Assembly (NCBI RefSeq): GCF_008806775.1
Contig: NZ_WAEM01000003.1
Coordinates: 186,001-250,000 of the forward strand
Length of the DNA: 64,000 nt
Reading direction: 5' to 3'
DNA from: Flavobacterium luteum
GTDB taxonomy: Bacteria > Bacteroidota > Bacteroidia > Flavobacteriales > Flavobacteriaceae
Below, in pieces: positions 51,459 to 59,535 of this stretch. A program made the position numbers and the translations under genes. Every line of letters starts with the position of its first letter. Position 1 is the first letter of the stretch. A model generated the notes under the pieces. The model was not told the origin of the DNA. It worked only from the letters and a program-made list of their open reading frames with translations, and did no database searches.

Positions 51459-51528
51459 AACAGGCGAACTTCGCTCAACTCACGCTTTGAGCAAGCTCTA
51501 AAGCCTGCGCAAAGCTCGCCTGTTAATT
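51459..51528 (+). other. attC-like hairpin 2 and empty mini-unit
   Basis: GCTCAAC (51473-51479) is the exact reverse complement of GTTGAGC at 51428-51434, so the 45 bases between would be a gene-less unit. AACAGGCGAACTTCGC pairs with GCGCAAAGCTCGCCTGTT (about 12 of 14 stem pairs). R' would be GTTAATT (51522-51528), which is a weak match. It precedes the regulator gene on the other strand. Confidence 0.4.
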
Positions 51529-51575
51529 CATTTTGTAAATCCACAAACTATTTCAATCCTAAGCAATTCTCCAAC

Positions 51576-52442
51576 CTAACCCACTTCCAACTTATATCCC
51601 ACACCATGACTATTCACAATGCGCACGGAGGAATCTTTATCTAATTTCTTGCGCAGTTTGGAGATAAACATGTCTAGACTTCGGGTTACGATGACCCCCT
51701 CATTTTCCCAGACTTCTTTTTGAAGTTCGTTGCGATCGATAATTACATTAGGAGAAGTAAAGAAAATATATAGCAATTTTGATTCTTTCACCGTTAACGG
51801 AATTTTTAAGCCGTCGTAGTACACAACGTGTTGTTTGTAGTGAAAATCGTATTTCCCTATATGAAGGGTTTCCCCCGTTGCACTCTTAGGGATTGGTTTC
51901 GTTTTCTTTTTATACCCAATTCTGAAAAGTAAAACCAGAAGCACCAGTATAATACTCCCAATAATTATTGTTTTATTCCTTGAGAAAATAGTTTTTTGCG
52001 GGATAAATTGCACGGCAATAGTATAACAACCTATAGGCAATTTGCGCCCCAAACACGAAATTATAGTTTCTTTAGCATGAGCATAATGTACAAAACCATA
52101 GACTACTTTCTTGGTCGAACAGGCTAAAACCTGCACCGCATAGTCCTTTGAGAAACTGCTTTGGTTGAGGTTGCGTTGCACAATGGCAACTAAAGAATCC
52201 GGTGTAATGGGCAACTGATTTTCAAACGTAATATGAAACTCCTTTGCAGCTATTTTTTGTATTGGCAAGACCTTAGAAGTCGAATCCTTGGAACTTCTGA
52301 GTAGTTCATCCCCAATTTTTCGCAATAGTATTTGGTTTTTTGGATTCTCATGAGCCGATTGTTGCTGAAAATCCACGTACAACAAAGCGACAAACAAAAC
52401 CAATAATAAGGCGAGTAAAAGGAAAAGGTATTTTTGTTTCAT
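51576..52442 (-). CDS. Membrane-anchored winged-helix (OmpR/PhoB-type) regulator
   Basis: 288-residue protein with an unusual order: membrane segment (about 5-24), periplasmic region of about 130 residues with two cysteines that may form a disulfide, a second membrane segment (161-178), then a C-terminal OmpR/PhoB winged helix (about 195-288; IPLTVKESKLLYIFF, VWENEGVIVTRSLDMFISKL, SVRIVNSHGVGYKLEV). This is a one-component transmembrane regulator in reverse orientation to ToxR. There is no receiver or kinase. It diverges from the exported protein gene at 52615, a likely target. A TTG-N16-TACTTTTG promoter (reverse, 52447-52473) gives a near-leaderless mRNA. Confidence 0.85.
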   Translation of the reverse strand: MKQKYLFLLLALLLVLFVALLYVDFQQQSAHENPKNQILLRKIGDELLRSSKDSTSKVLPIQKIAAKEFHITFENQLPITPDSLVAIVQRNLNQSSFSKDYAVQVLACSTKKVVYGFVHYAHAKETIISCLGRKLPIGCYTIAVQFIPQKTIFSRNKTIIIGSIILVLLVLLFRIGYKKKTKPIPKSATGETLHIGKYDFHYKQHVVYYDGLKIPLTVKESKLLYIFFTSPNVIIDRNELQKEVWENEGVIVTRSLDMFISKLRKKLDKDSSVRIVNSHGVGYKLEVG

Positions 52443-52446
52443 TCTT

Positions 52447-52473
52447 CAAAAGTATTTTTTTATTAAACATCAA
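52447..52473 (-). promoter_or_regulatory. Regulator gene promoter, TTG-N16-TACTTTTG
   Basis: On the reverse strand, TTG (complement of 52471-52473) and TACTTTTG (complement of 52447-52454) lie 16 bases apart, close to consensus. The ATG is at 52442. Confidence 0.55.
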
Positions 52474-52529
52474 GCAGCGATTTACTAAAAATTTATACTT
52501 TTTTTACATTTCTTTTACACTAAAACATA

Positions 52530-52559
52530 TTGTTGCAAGAACCAATGAAAGTATGTTTG
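52530..52559 (+). promoter_or_regulatory. Promoter of the exported protein gene, TTG-N19-TATGTTTG
   Basis: TTG at 52530-52532 and TATGTTTG at 52552-52559 with spacing 19. It is divergent from the regulator promoter, within about 60 bases, so the regulator may bind between. Confidence 0.65.
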
Positions 52560-52614
52560 TACTAATAATTTGAAAGTGACCAAAAACATATTATTAATTA
52601 AACATACAAGAAAC

Positions 52615-53187
52615 ATGAAAAAAATCATTTATGCGCTAATCTTACCGCTGGTTGTGTTAAGCGGACTGGTATTTATCTTCGCTCCATTCGCCTATGGCTC
52701 GGGTGATAATCGTGATATTAAAAATGAAACTTCAAAAAAGTCAATCCAAAAGTCTCTTTCTGCTGCGGAAAAGGAAGCTGAATTGAAAAAATGGGAGGCT
52801 AGCCCTGATGGTATACAATACAAAAAATGGGAAGCGTCTCCTACAGGTAAAAACGTGTATGCCAGTGCTACTAAAATAAGTAAGTCCATTAGGGATTATA
52901 CCAATATGGAGGGAGTTGTAACCTCTCTTTCTCTTCCGTTGGGTTCAAGATTAGGTTTCGGACTGATGGTAAGGATTAATAGCGACGATTATATTCTTGC
53001 TTTTGGACCAGAAAAGTATAATGAATTTCAGCAATTGCATCGCCTGAAAGTGAACGACAAAATAATTATAAAAAGCCATAGCGTTTTGCAAGCGCCCAAG
53101 TATTCCTATCCAATAGTAGCGGGCGACTATGCAGAACGAGATAGTAAAATAATTTATAAACGGGCACCTCGCAAAGACGGTTGTTAA
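52615..53187 (+). CDS. Exported protein with an internal KWEASPxG duplication
   Basis: 190-residue protein with a signal peptide (MKKIIYALILPLVVLSGLVFIFAPFAYG). The mature part has an internal duplication KKWEASPDGIQYKKWEASPTG (near 58-78, given as two units), then a beta-rich region (GFGLMVRINSDDYILAFGP, KIIIKSHSVLQAPKYSY) that might be an OB-like fold. I do not recognise a family. The ATG at 52615 is chosen over an in-frame TTG at 52570 because the promoter at 52530-52559 overlaps the region before it. It is divergent from the membrane-anchored regulator, so is probably its target. Confidence 0.65.
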   Translation: MKKIIYALILPLVVLSGLVFIFAPFAYGSGDNRDIKNETSKKSIQKSLSAAEKEAELKKWEASPDGIQYKKWEASPTGKNVYASATKISKSIRDYTNMEGVVTSLSLPLGSRLGFGLMVRINSDDYILAFGPEKYNEFQQLHRLKVNDKIIIKSHSVLQAPKYSYPIVAGDYAERDSKIIYKRAPRKDGC

Positions 53188-53200
53188 ATAAATGCAGCAT

Positions 53201-53238
53201 TTTTTTCATTTTGAAAATTTTGCCACAAAAGTTGAAAG
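53201..53238. repeat. AT-rich extragenic repeat, copy 2
   Basis: TTTTCATTTTGAAAA (53203-53217) and TTTGCCACAAAAGTTGA (53219-53235) repeat parts of the element at 50282-50337. It follows the stop codon of the exported protein gene by 13 bases. Confidence 0.65.
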
Positions 53239-53251
53239 AGCAATTAACTTA

Positions 53252-54466
53252 TCAGTTGGTTATAGCACTAGCCACAATAAACCCACTCGTCCAAGCATTC
53301 TGAAAATTAAATCCGCCAGTAATGGCATCAATATTTACGATTTCTCCAGCGAAATAAAGATTTTGGTGTAGCTTGCTTTCCATGGTTTTAAAGTTAATTT
53401 CTTTTAAATCGATTCCGCCAGCGGTAACAAATTCTTCTTTAAATGTGCTTTTTCCGTTTACTTGAAAACTAGCATTGGTCAATTGATGAGCAATATTTTG
53501 CAATTGTATTTTCGATACATCTGCCCATTTTGTTTCTGTTTCAATGCCAGAGGCAAGTACTAAACTTTCCCACAAACGATTAGGAAGTTCAAAAGGAGAT
53601 TTCTTTGAAACCGCTTTCTTCGCGTGTTCTTGTTTTATTTCTTTGAGAATTTTTTCAGTATCTTCGGCATCAACATCATTGAGCCAATTGACATAAATGG
53701 TAAACTGATAGTTTTTATCATTTAAAATTCGTGCACCCCAAGCAGAGAGTTTTAAAATCGCAGGTCCACTCATGCCCCAATGCGTAATTAATAAAGGTCC
53801 TGAGGAAACAAGTTTACTATCTTTTACTTTTACGGAGACATTTGCAGCAACTCCAGGTAATTCCTTTATTCTTGAATCTTTGATATTAAAAGTAAATAGG
53901 GAAGGGACTGGCGAAACGATGGCGTGACCAAAATTTTGTAGCATTTCCCATATTTTCGGGTTACTTCCTGTGGCTAGAATTAATGTTTCGGTGATATAGT
54001 TTTCGCTTTGGGTTTCAATTTTCCAAAAGCTATCTTTTTTGAATATCGATTGCACACTTTGTCCTGTCAGCACTTTAATTCCTAATTTTTGTGTGGCTTG
54101 TATAAAGCAATCAATAATAGTTTGCGATGAATTAGAAACGGGAAACATGCGTCCGTCGTCTTCAATTTTGAGCTCTACGCCATGTTTTTCGAACCATTCA
54201 ATAGTATCGCCAGAACAAAACTGATGAAAAGGACCCCGCAATTCTTTTTCGCCGCGCGGATAAAACTTGACCAATTCATTAGGTTCAAAACAAGCATGAG
54301 TTACATTGCATCTTCCTCCACCAGAAATGCGAACTTTCTGTAACACTTCTGAACCACGTTCCAAAATAGCAACTTTGAGCTTAGGATTTTTCTCAACACT
54401 ATTAATTGCTGTAAAAAAACCCGCTGCACCGCCACCAACAATAATAATATCGAAATTTTGATTCAT
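53252..54466 (-). CDS. HI0933/BaiN-like FAD-dependent oxidoreductase
   Basis: 404-residue flavoprotein. The N-terminal Rossmann motif is IIVGGGAAGFFTAI (8-21), and GRCNVTHACF (52-61) and the C-terminal AGEIVNIDAITGGFNFQNAW are family hallmarks (HI0933/YhiN). The name BaiN comes from a bile-acid gene and does not fit all members; no substrate is known here. It is a single gene, leftward, with an AT-rich palindrome after it. GDPD lies upstream on the same strand. Confidence 0.88.
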   Translation of the reverse strand: MNQNFDIIIVGGGAAGFFTAINSVEKNPKLKVAILERGSEVLQKVRISGGGRCNVTHACFEPNELVKFYPRGEKELRGPFHQFCSGDTIEWFEKHGVELKIEDDGRMFPVSNSSQTIIDCFIQATQKLGIKVLTGQSVQSIFKKDSFWKIETQSENYITETLILATGSNPKIWEMLQNFGHAIVSPVPSLFTFNIKDSRIKELPGVAANVSVKVKDSKLVSSGPLLITHWGMSGPAILKLSAWGARILNDKNYQFTIYVNWLNDVDAEDTEKILKEIKQEHAKKAVSKKSPFELPNRLWESLVLASGIETETKWADVSKIQLQNIAHQLTNASFQVNGKSTFKEEFVTAGGIDLKEINFKTMESKLHQNLYFAGEIVNIDAITGGFNFQNAWTSGFIVASAITN

Positions 54467-54548
54467 TTTTTAAACCATTAAGAGAGTTAAGATTTATTAA
54501 GTTTAGCTTTATGTGAGTCTTGAGATATTTATATATGTAGGTTTAAAA

Positions 54549-55226
54549 TCAAATCCTATCCGGAAAATCAGAAATGATTCCGTTTACATGGAATGATTTT
54601 ATTTTTTCAATGTCTTCTATTTCATTAACGGTCCAGGAAAATACTTCAAAACCTTCATTTTGTATTTTTTTTGTATTTTCTTTGGTTAACAAATGAAAAT
54701 ACGGATGAATAGTTTCGGCTTTGATAAATTTGGCGAAAGCCACAGCTAAATCTAAATTAGTTTGGGTTAAAACGCCTATTGGAATTTTAGGATTCCACTT
54801 ACGTAGTTCTTGCAATGCAGTCCAATCGAAACTTGAAACTATAAAATGACTGTAATCCCAATTTTTTTCTAAAACATATTCTTCAATTAAAGCAAGAACA
54901 GGTTTTGCTGTTCCTTTTCCTTTTAACTCAATATTTATAAGACATTGTTGGTTTACCAAATCAAAAACTTCTTGAAGTGAAGGGATTTTTTGTTCCTTTT
55001 CTATTTCAAAGCCATTCAATTTTAGCAAAGATAGTTCATTTACAAATCCTTTGCCGTTAGTGGTTCTATCAATAGTTTCATCGTGTATGACCATAATTGC
55101 TCCATCGGAACTCAGATGAACGTCTAGCTCAATGCCATCAACTCCTATGTCAATTGCTTTTTGAAAAGAAAGCAAAGTGTTTTCAGGCTCATACCCTTTT
55201 GCGCCACGATGTCCTAGGTTTAGCAT
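54549..55226 (-). CDS. Glycerophosphodiester phosphodiesterase
   Basis: 225-residue cytoplasmic enzyme hydrolysing glycerophosphodiesters to glycerol-3-phosphate and an alcohol. The active-site motif GHRGAKGYEPENTLLSF (5-21) holds the catalytic His and Arg, and ELDVHLSSDGAIMVIHD contains the second His and the Ca-binding Glu/Asp. No signal peptide is visible, so it acts inside the cell. It is read leftward, 78 bases after the amylase gene, beyond the terminator that closes the maltose operon. Confidence 0.92.
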   Translation of the reverse strand: MLNLGHRGAKGYEPENTLLSFQKAIDIGVDGIELDVHLSSDGAIMVIHDETIDRTTNGKGFVNELSLLKLNGFEIEKEQKIPSLQEVFDLVNQQCLINIELKGKGTAKPVLALIEEYVLEKNWDYSHFIVSSFDWTALQELRKWNPKIPIGVLTQTNLDLAVAFAKFIKAETIHPYFHLLTKENTKKIQNEGFEVFSWTVNEIEDIEKIKSFHVNGIISDFPDRI

Positions 55227-55255
55227 TCTTTATTAAATTATGAAAGTGTAAACAT

Positions 55256-55285
55256 AAAAAAACGCCTTCATTTCTAAGGGCGTTT
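55256..55285 (-). terminator. Terminator of the maltose operon
   Basis: AAACGCCTT (55259-55268) pairs with AAGGGCGTTT (with one bulge), followed leftward by a T run. It lies 19 bases after the GH13 lipoprotein stop and separates the operon from GDPD. Confidence 0.75.
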
Positions 55286-55303
55286 GTGTCAATTTTATTT
55301 TTA

Positions 55304-56968
55304 TTATTTTTTTAATTCTAATAGGACAAAGCCAAATTCGGAATCGATAATTACTTTTCCATTGGTAACAGTTGCTGATTTTCCGGAATAGGTGTCTTTT
55401 ACATTAGCTCCATTTCTAAAAATGGTTCCTACAGTAATTTCTTTTATTCCTACAGGTAAATCTAAACCAATAACTACAGAATCATAATAGTTATTTTTTG
55501 TAAAAGTTCTACTGAATACATAAGGATTTGAAGAAATTTGAGAATGGATACCAGCTCCTACCGAAGGATGATTTCTTCTGAATTGACCCAATTTTTGCCA
55601 ATGTAACAGTGTTTTTTGAGTCTCAGGATTAGATTGTAGGTCTTCCCAATTCATAAATGAGCGTAAAGTAGCATCTCCTTGAGTTCCTTCGATTGCCAAA
55701 GAGCGACCCGTTTCATCTCCGTAATACACCTGAGAAATCCCTGGAGAAAGCAATAATTTTGTGCCACTTTCTATGCTTTTTGTCCGTTTGGCATCGAAAG
55801 GACTTCCGTCGTCATGTGAAGACAAATAGTTTAAAACACTATAGCCTTTTAATTCATTATTAAGTTTGTTTGAATATTTTGAAAAGATGAATTCGTAATC
55901 TTTTTGTGCATCCCATTTGAATTCAAAATTTATCATGTTATTGAATCCGTTTTGATAATAGTTTATTTTTTTATCTCCAAAATCAAAAATTTGTCCACCG
56001 CTTATGCCGTAATTGTATACTTCGGCAATGGTATAAAAAGGATTATTGTCTAAAACTTTTGTCGGGTTGTTTTTTTTCCAATCAGCAAAAGCATAATCAC
56101 ATTGGGTTTTGAAATCGGCCCAAACCCCTTCTTCTGTATGTTTTACAGTATCTGCACGATAGCCGTCAATTCCAAATTCGGTAATATAATCAGTTAGCCA
56201 TTTAATGATATAGTTTTTTGGCGTTCTTGGATATCCAGTTCTTTTAAAAAATTCATCTAATGAGGCCACTTCTTTGTCATATCTTCCTTCTTTTTTCCAT
56301 TTTTCGATTAAGAAAGGCGGTAGTGATACTTCTTGTGTGCTTTCTGTTTTTACGTCTGGTAAATTAGCAACTAAAGTACAAGCGGTTGTATTTTGAAAAC
56401 TTTTATAATCGCATTGTGGACCCGTTCGAACCCAATCATTTGGCCAAACAGGATCTATTGCTGTTACAGGTCCTGTATGATTGATGACACCATCTAAAAC
56501 AATACGGATGTCTTTTGCATGTGCTTTTTGAACTAGTAAAGCTAAATCTTCTTTAGTACCAAAATTTGGGTCTAATGCTGTCCAATCTTTTGCCCAATAC
56601 CCGTGAAAACCATAACTTAATCCGGTTCCTTCATCTACACCATCATAAATTTGTTCTACAATTGGGGTGAGCCAAATGGCACTTATTCCTAGTTTATCGA
56701 AATAACCTTCGTCAATTTTTTGTATAATACCTTTGATGTTTCCACCTTCAAAACCTCTTAATTTTCCAGCAGTTTTTGTACGGTTTAAATAAATTTCTTT
56801 TTTTGGATTCCCGTCTTTAAAACGATCAGTCATTAAAAAATATAAATTGGCTCCCTCCCAAACAAAAGTAGTTTTTGTTGTTTCTTTTATAGCACATTTT
56901 TTTGTTGATGAACAATTTGACAAAAAGAATACTAAAAACACAATGCTTATTTGAACTGCTTTTTTCAT
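55304..56968 (-). CDS. Alpha-amylase family lipoprotein (GH13, MalS/SusG-like)
   Basis: 554-residue GH13 enzyme with a lipobox LSNC (Cys19), so anchored in the envelope. The catalytic residues are nucleophile D273 in YRADTVKH, acid/base E316 in TIAEVYNYG, and H385/D386 in YLSSHDDGSP; VINHTG (161-166) is conserved region I. The layout resembles E. coli MalS more than classical amylase. It ends the operon MFS-pgmB-GH65-GH31-GH13, so it most likely shortens maltodextrins in the periplasm. It starts 11 bases after GH31. Confidence 0.92.
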   Translation of the reverse strand: MKKAVQISIVFLVFFLSNCSSTKKCAIKETTKTTFVWEGANLYFLMTDRFKDGNPKKEIYLNRTKTAGKLRGFEGGNIKGIIQKIDEGYFDKLGISAIWLTPIVEQIYDGVDEGTGLSYGFHGYWAKDWTALDPNFGTKEDLALLVQKAHAKDIRIVLDGVINHTGPVTAIDPVWPNDWVRTGPQCDYKSFQNTTACTLVANLPDVKTESTQEVSLPPFLIEKWKKEGRYDKEVASLDEFFKRTGYPRTPKNYIIKWLTDYITEFGIDGYRADTVKHTEEGVWADFKTQCDYAFADWKKNNPTKVLDNNPFYTIAEVYNYGISGGQIFDFGDKKINYYQNGFNNMINFEFKWDAQKDYEFIFSKYSNKLNNELKGYSVLNYLSSHDDGSPFDAKRTKSIESGTKLLLSPGISQVYYGDETGRSLAIEGTQGDATLRSFMNWEDLQSNPETQKTLLHWQKLGQFRRNHPSVGAGIHSQISSNPYVFSRTFTKNNYYDSVVIGLDLPVGIKEITVGTIFRNGANVKDTYSGKSATVTNGKVIIDSEFGFVLLELKK

Positions 56969-56979
56969 TGATTATATTT

Positions 56980-59376
56980 TTATTGAATTTGTAACGATAC
57001 AATTGTTGTTTTATTTCTTACTATTTGAATAGGAACAACTATTTTAGAATCTTGAATAACATAGTTACTTTCTGCACCATTTATAGTAACACTTTTAATT
57101 TTATCATTCATATTATGCAGAATTAGAGAAACGCTTTTGTCAGCAGATAGATATGATTTTCCAGTTTCCGCATTTAAAGTAAGGGTAACCGTTTTTTCTT
57201 TGATGGATGATGCAAAATTTAAAATTTCGAATTCTCCTTTTTCAAAAGCATTAGCTGTTGTTCCATCATCATTGTATAACTTTCCGTTACTTGTAACTGT
57301 TTTTTCATCAAAATAATAGTGTAAGTCAAAAGCATTTAGTGAATATTTCGATGTGTTTTGTATTGTTTTAATCATTGGAATAAAGGCGCCACCACGAACA
57401 AAAACGGGAATATTATCAGCCGAAACTTGAATAGATGCAGTAGTTCCCCCTTCATGTTTCGTATCTGAATAAAAATCAAACCAATTGTTGTTTTCCGGAA
57501 AATATACTGAAGTACTTGTTACTGACGCTTTAGTTATAGGAGTAACTAAAAAATCATTGCCCCATAAATAAGAATCACAAGTGGTAACTAATTTTTGATT
57601 TTTAGGCTCTTCAAAAAATAAAGGGCGCATTAACGGCAGTCCTTTATTATTGTTTTCGAAAGCTAAAGTGTAATTGTATGGCAACATTTGATAACGCAAT
57701 TCGATTTGTTTTTTAGCTTTAGCTTTAGTTACAATATCTTTGTAGACTGGTTCTGAAGCTACATCTTCTTGAGCGTGCGGACGATAAATGGGTTGAAAAA
57801 CGCCATATTGCAACCATCGAATATACAATTCATTATCAAAATAATCTCCTGCAAAGCCTCCTAAATCTGAGTGCATATAGGACATGCCTTGCATTCCCAT
57901 TTGTAAAGCAATTTCGGGTTGTGATTGCAAACCACCCCAAGTGCGACTCACATCGCCAGACCAAGGAATCATTCCATAATGCTGAGAACCAGAATAACCG
58001 GCACGCATTAAAATAAAAGGGCGAGTTTTAGGAAAATCAGTTTTATAGCCATCACTAATCATTTTTGCCCATGAATGCCCATATATATTGTGTACTTCAT
58101 CAGCTGTTCCCTTAGCGGTAAGTGCTGCTGATGGAAAAACTTCGGGCTCTCCTAAATCGCCCCACCATCCTCCAATTCCTTGATTGATTAAGTCTTTATA
58201 AATATTCCAAAACCAAGTCTTCCCTTCGGGTTTAAATAGGTCTACAATTCCAGTATTCCCAAAATAGAAATCATAGGTAAAAGGATTGCCTACTTTGTCT
58301 GTTGCCAACACCTTTTTATCAACAGCCTCTTTCCATTTGTTAGAGGTGGTCAAAATAAAGGGTTCTGTAATAAGAACTGTTTTTACTCCTTTTGTATTTA
58401 AATCAGCAATCATTTTCTTTGGATTGGAAAAATTATCTTTGTCCCAATCTAAATTCCCCATGGTGCCTTGAACCGTTTTTCCGAACCAATATAAGTCTAA
58501 AATAATGGCATCAACAGGAATTTCATCTTTTATAAACTTATCAATTGTTTTTGTTACTTCATCTTGGTTGTGATATCCAAAACGACTTGATAAATTCCCT
58601 AAAGCCCAACGAGGCACTAATGGTTGTCTACCTGAAAGGGAAGTATAATTTGAAATTAAATTACCCCAAGATTCACCAGCAATTACTTGGTATGTTTTTC
58701 TGCCAGAAATGGTTTCGTAGATTAAAGTATTGTCTTTTTTACTATCTAAATCCAAGTAGCCAATAGGAGCATTGTCAAAATGAATAGCATAAATTTTTGA
58801 GGAGAGTACTAACGGAATTGAGAAGTTCATTTTTTTTGAGTACGTTTCATAACCATAATCGGCTTGATTGTACAATTGCAAACGATTGCCACGACGGTTC
58901 ATGCCTAAAGCTCGAGCTCCAGCACCAAAAAGGGCTTCGGTGTTGTCTAAATTGAATTCTAAAGTTTCTATTGCTGATGTGTCTTTTGTGTCTGTATTTG
59001 TTTTTTTAACAAACCCATTTTTTTCGGATATTAATAAATTGTTTTTATAGAAATAAGAAATTTGAAAAGGACTTTTTTGAATAGAAACAATTATACCTGA
59101 TGTTGAACAAACTATAGCGTTTTTGGTTTGTTTTATTTTTAAGCTAACTTTTTCTGGAGTTAAAACTACAGCATGTGAATTTGGATTGAATACTTCTCCA
59201 GTTGGAATAAAACTAGTTTCTATAATTTGATTGGAATACGGTTTTATATGGTACTTCCCGTCAGAGGTATTAATTTCAAGTAGATTTTTTTTAAAAGTAC
59301 AATTTACAAACTTCCGATTTGCATTTTGCGCAAACGAAAGAACGGAAATCAGAAGTAGAACAACTATTTTTTTCAT
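56980..59376 (-). CDS. GH31 family alpha-glucosidase (exported)
   Basis: 798-residue exo-acting enzyme removing glucose from non-reducing ends of alpha-glucans. It has a signal peptide (1-17, ending SFAQ). The catalytic nucleophile is D407 in WWGDLGEPE, and the acid/base is D475 in PWSGDVSRTW. N-terminal beta-sandwich and C-terminal domains are complete. It may have a preference for alpha-1,4 or alpha-1,6 links; that is not deducible. It lies in the maltose operon, 159 bases after GH65, where a long inverted repeat (59431-59439 with 59460-59468) is found. Confidence 0.92.
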   Translation of the reverse strand: MKKIVVLLLISVLSFAQNANRKFVNCTFKKNLLEINTSDGKYHIKPYSNQIIETSFIPTGEVFNPNSHAVVLTPEKVSLKIKQTKNAIVCSTSGIIVSIQKSPFQISYFYKNNLLISEKNGFVKKTNTDTKDTSAIETLEFNLDNTEALFGAGARALGMNRRGNRLQLYNQADYGYETYSKKMNFSIPLVLSSKIYAIHFDNAPIGYLDLDSKKDNTLIYETISGRKTYQVIAGESWGNLISNYTSLSGRQPLVPRWALGNLSSRFGYHNQDEVTKTIDKFIKDEIPVDAIILDLYWFGKTVQGTMGNLDWDKDNFSNPKKMIADLNTKGVKTVLITEPFILTTSNKWKEAVDKKVLATDKVGNPFTYDFYFGNTGIVDLFKPEGKTWFWNIYKDLINQGIGGWWGDLGEPEVFPSAALTAKGTADEVHNIYGHSWAKMISDGYKTDFPKTRPFILMRAGYSGSQHYGMIPWSGDVSRTWGGLQSQPEIALQMGMQGMSYMHSDLGGFAGDYFDNELYIRWLQYGVFQPIYRPHAQEDVASEPVYKDIVTKAKAKKQIELRYQMLPYNYTLAFENNNKGLPLMRPLFFEEPKNQKLVTTCDSYLWGNDFLVTPITKASVTSTSVYFPENNNWFDFYSDTKHEGGTTASIQVSADNIPVFVRGGAFIPMIKTIQNTSKYSLNAFDLHYYFDEKTVTSNGKLYNDDGTTANAFEKGEFEILNFASSIKEKTVTLTLNAETGKSYLSADKSVSLILHNMNDKIKSVTINGAESNYVIQDSKIVVPIQIVRNKTTIVSLQIQ

Positions 59377-59535
59377 GTTTTGTTATTATTTAGTTCTACT
59401 TGAAATTTTTTTAAGTGCATACCACAAGAAAGAAACATAAAATTACTTATTATAAATTCTATGTTTCTCTGTAGTATCAATTAATTTCAAGTTCACTTTT
59501 ATTAGATGACTCGAGATTAAGTTTAAAATTGAAAA

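Noticed and set aside
51429..51644. Open frame of 71 codons after the HIRAN gene
   Set aside because: It covers the attC-like hairpins and the end of the regulator gene on the other strand; composition is not protein-like.
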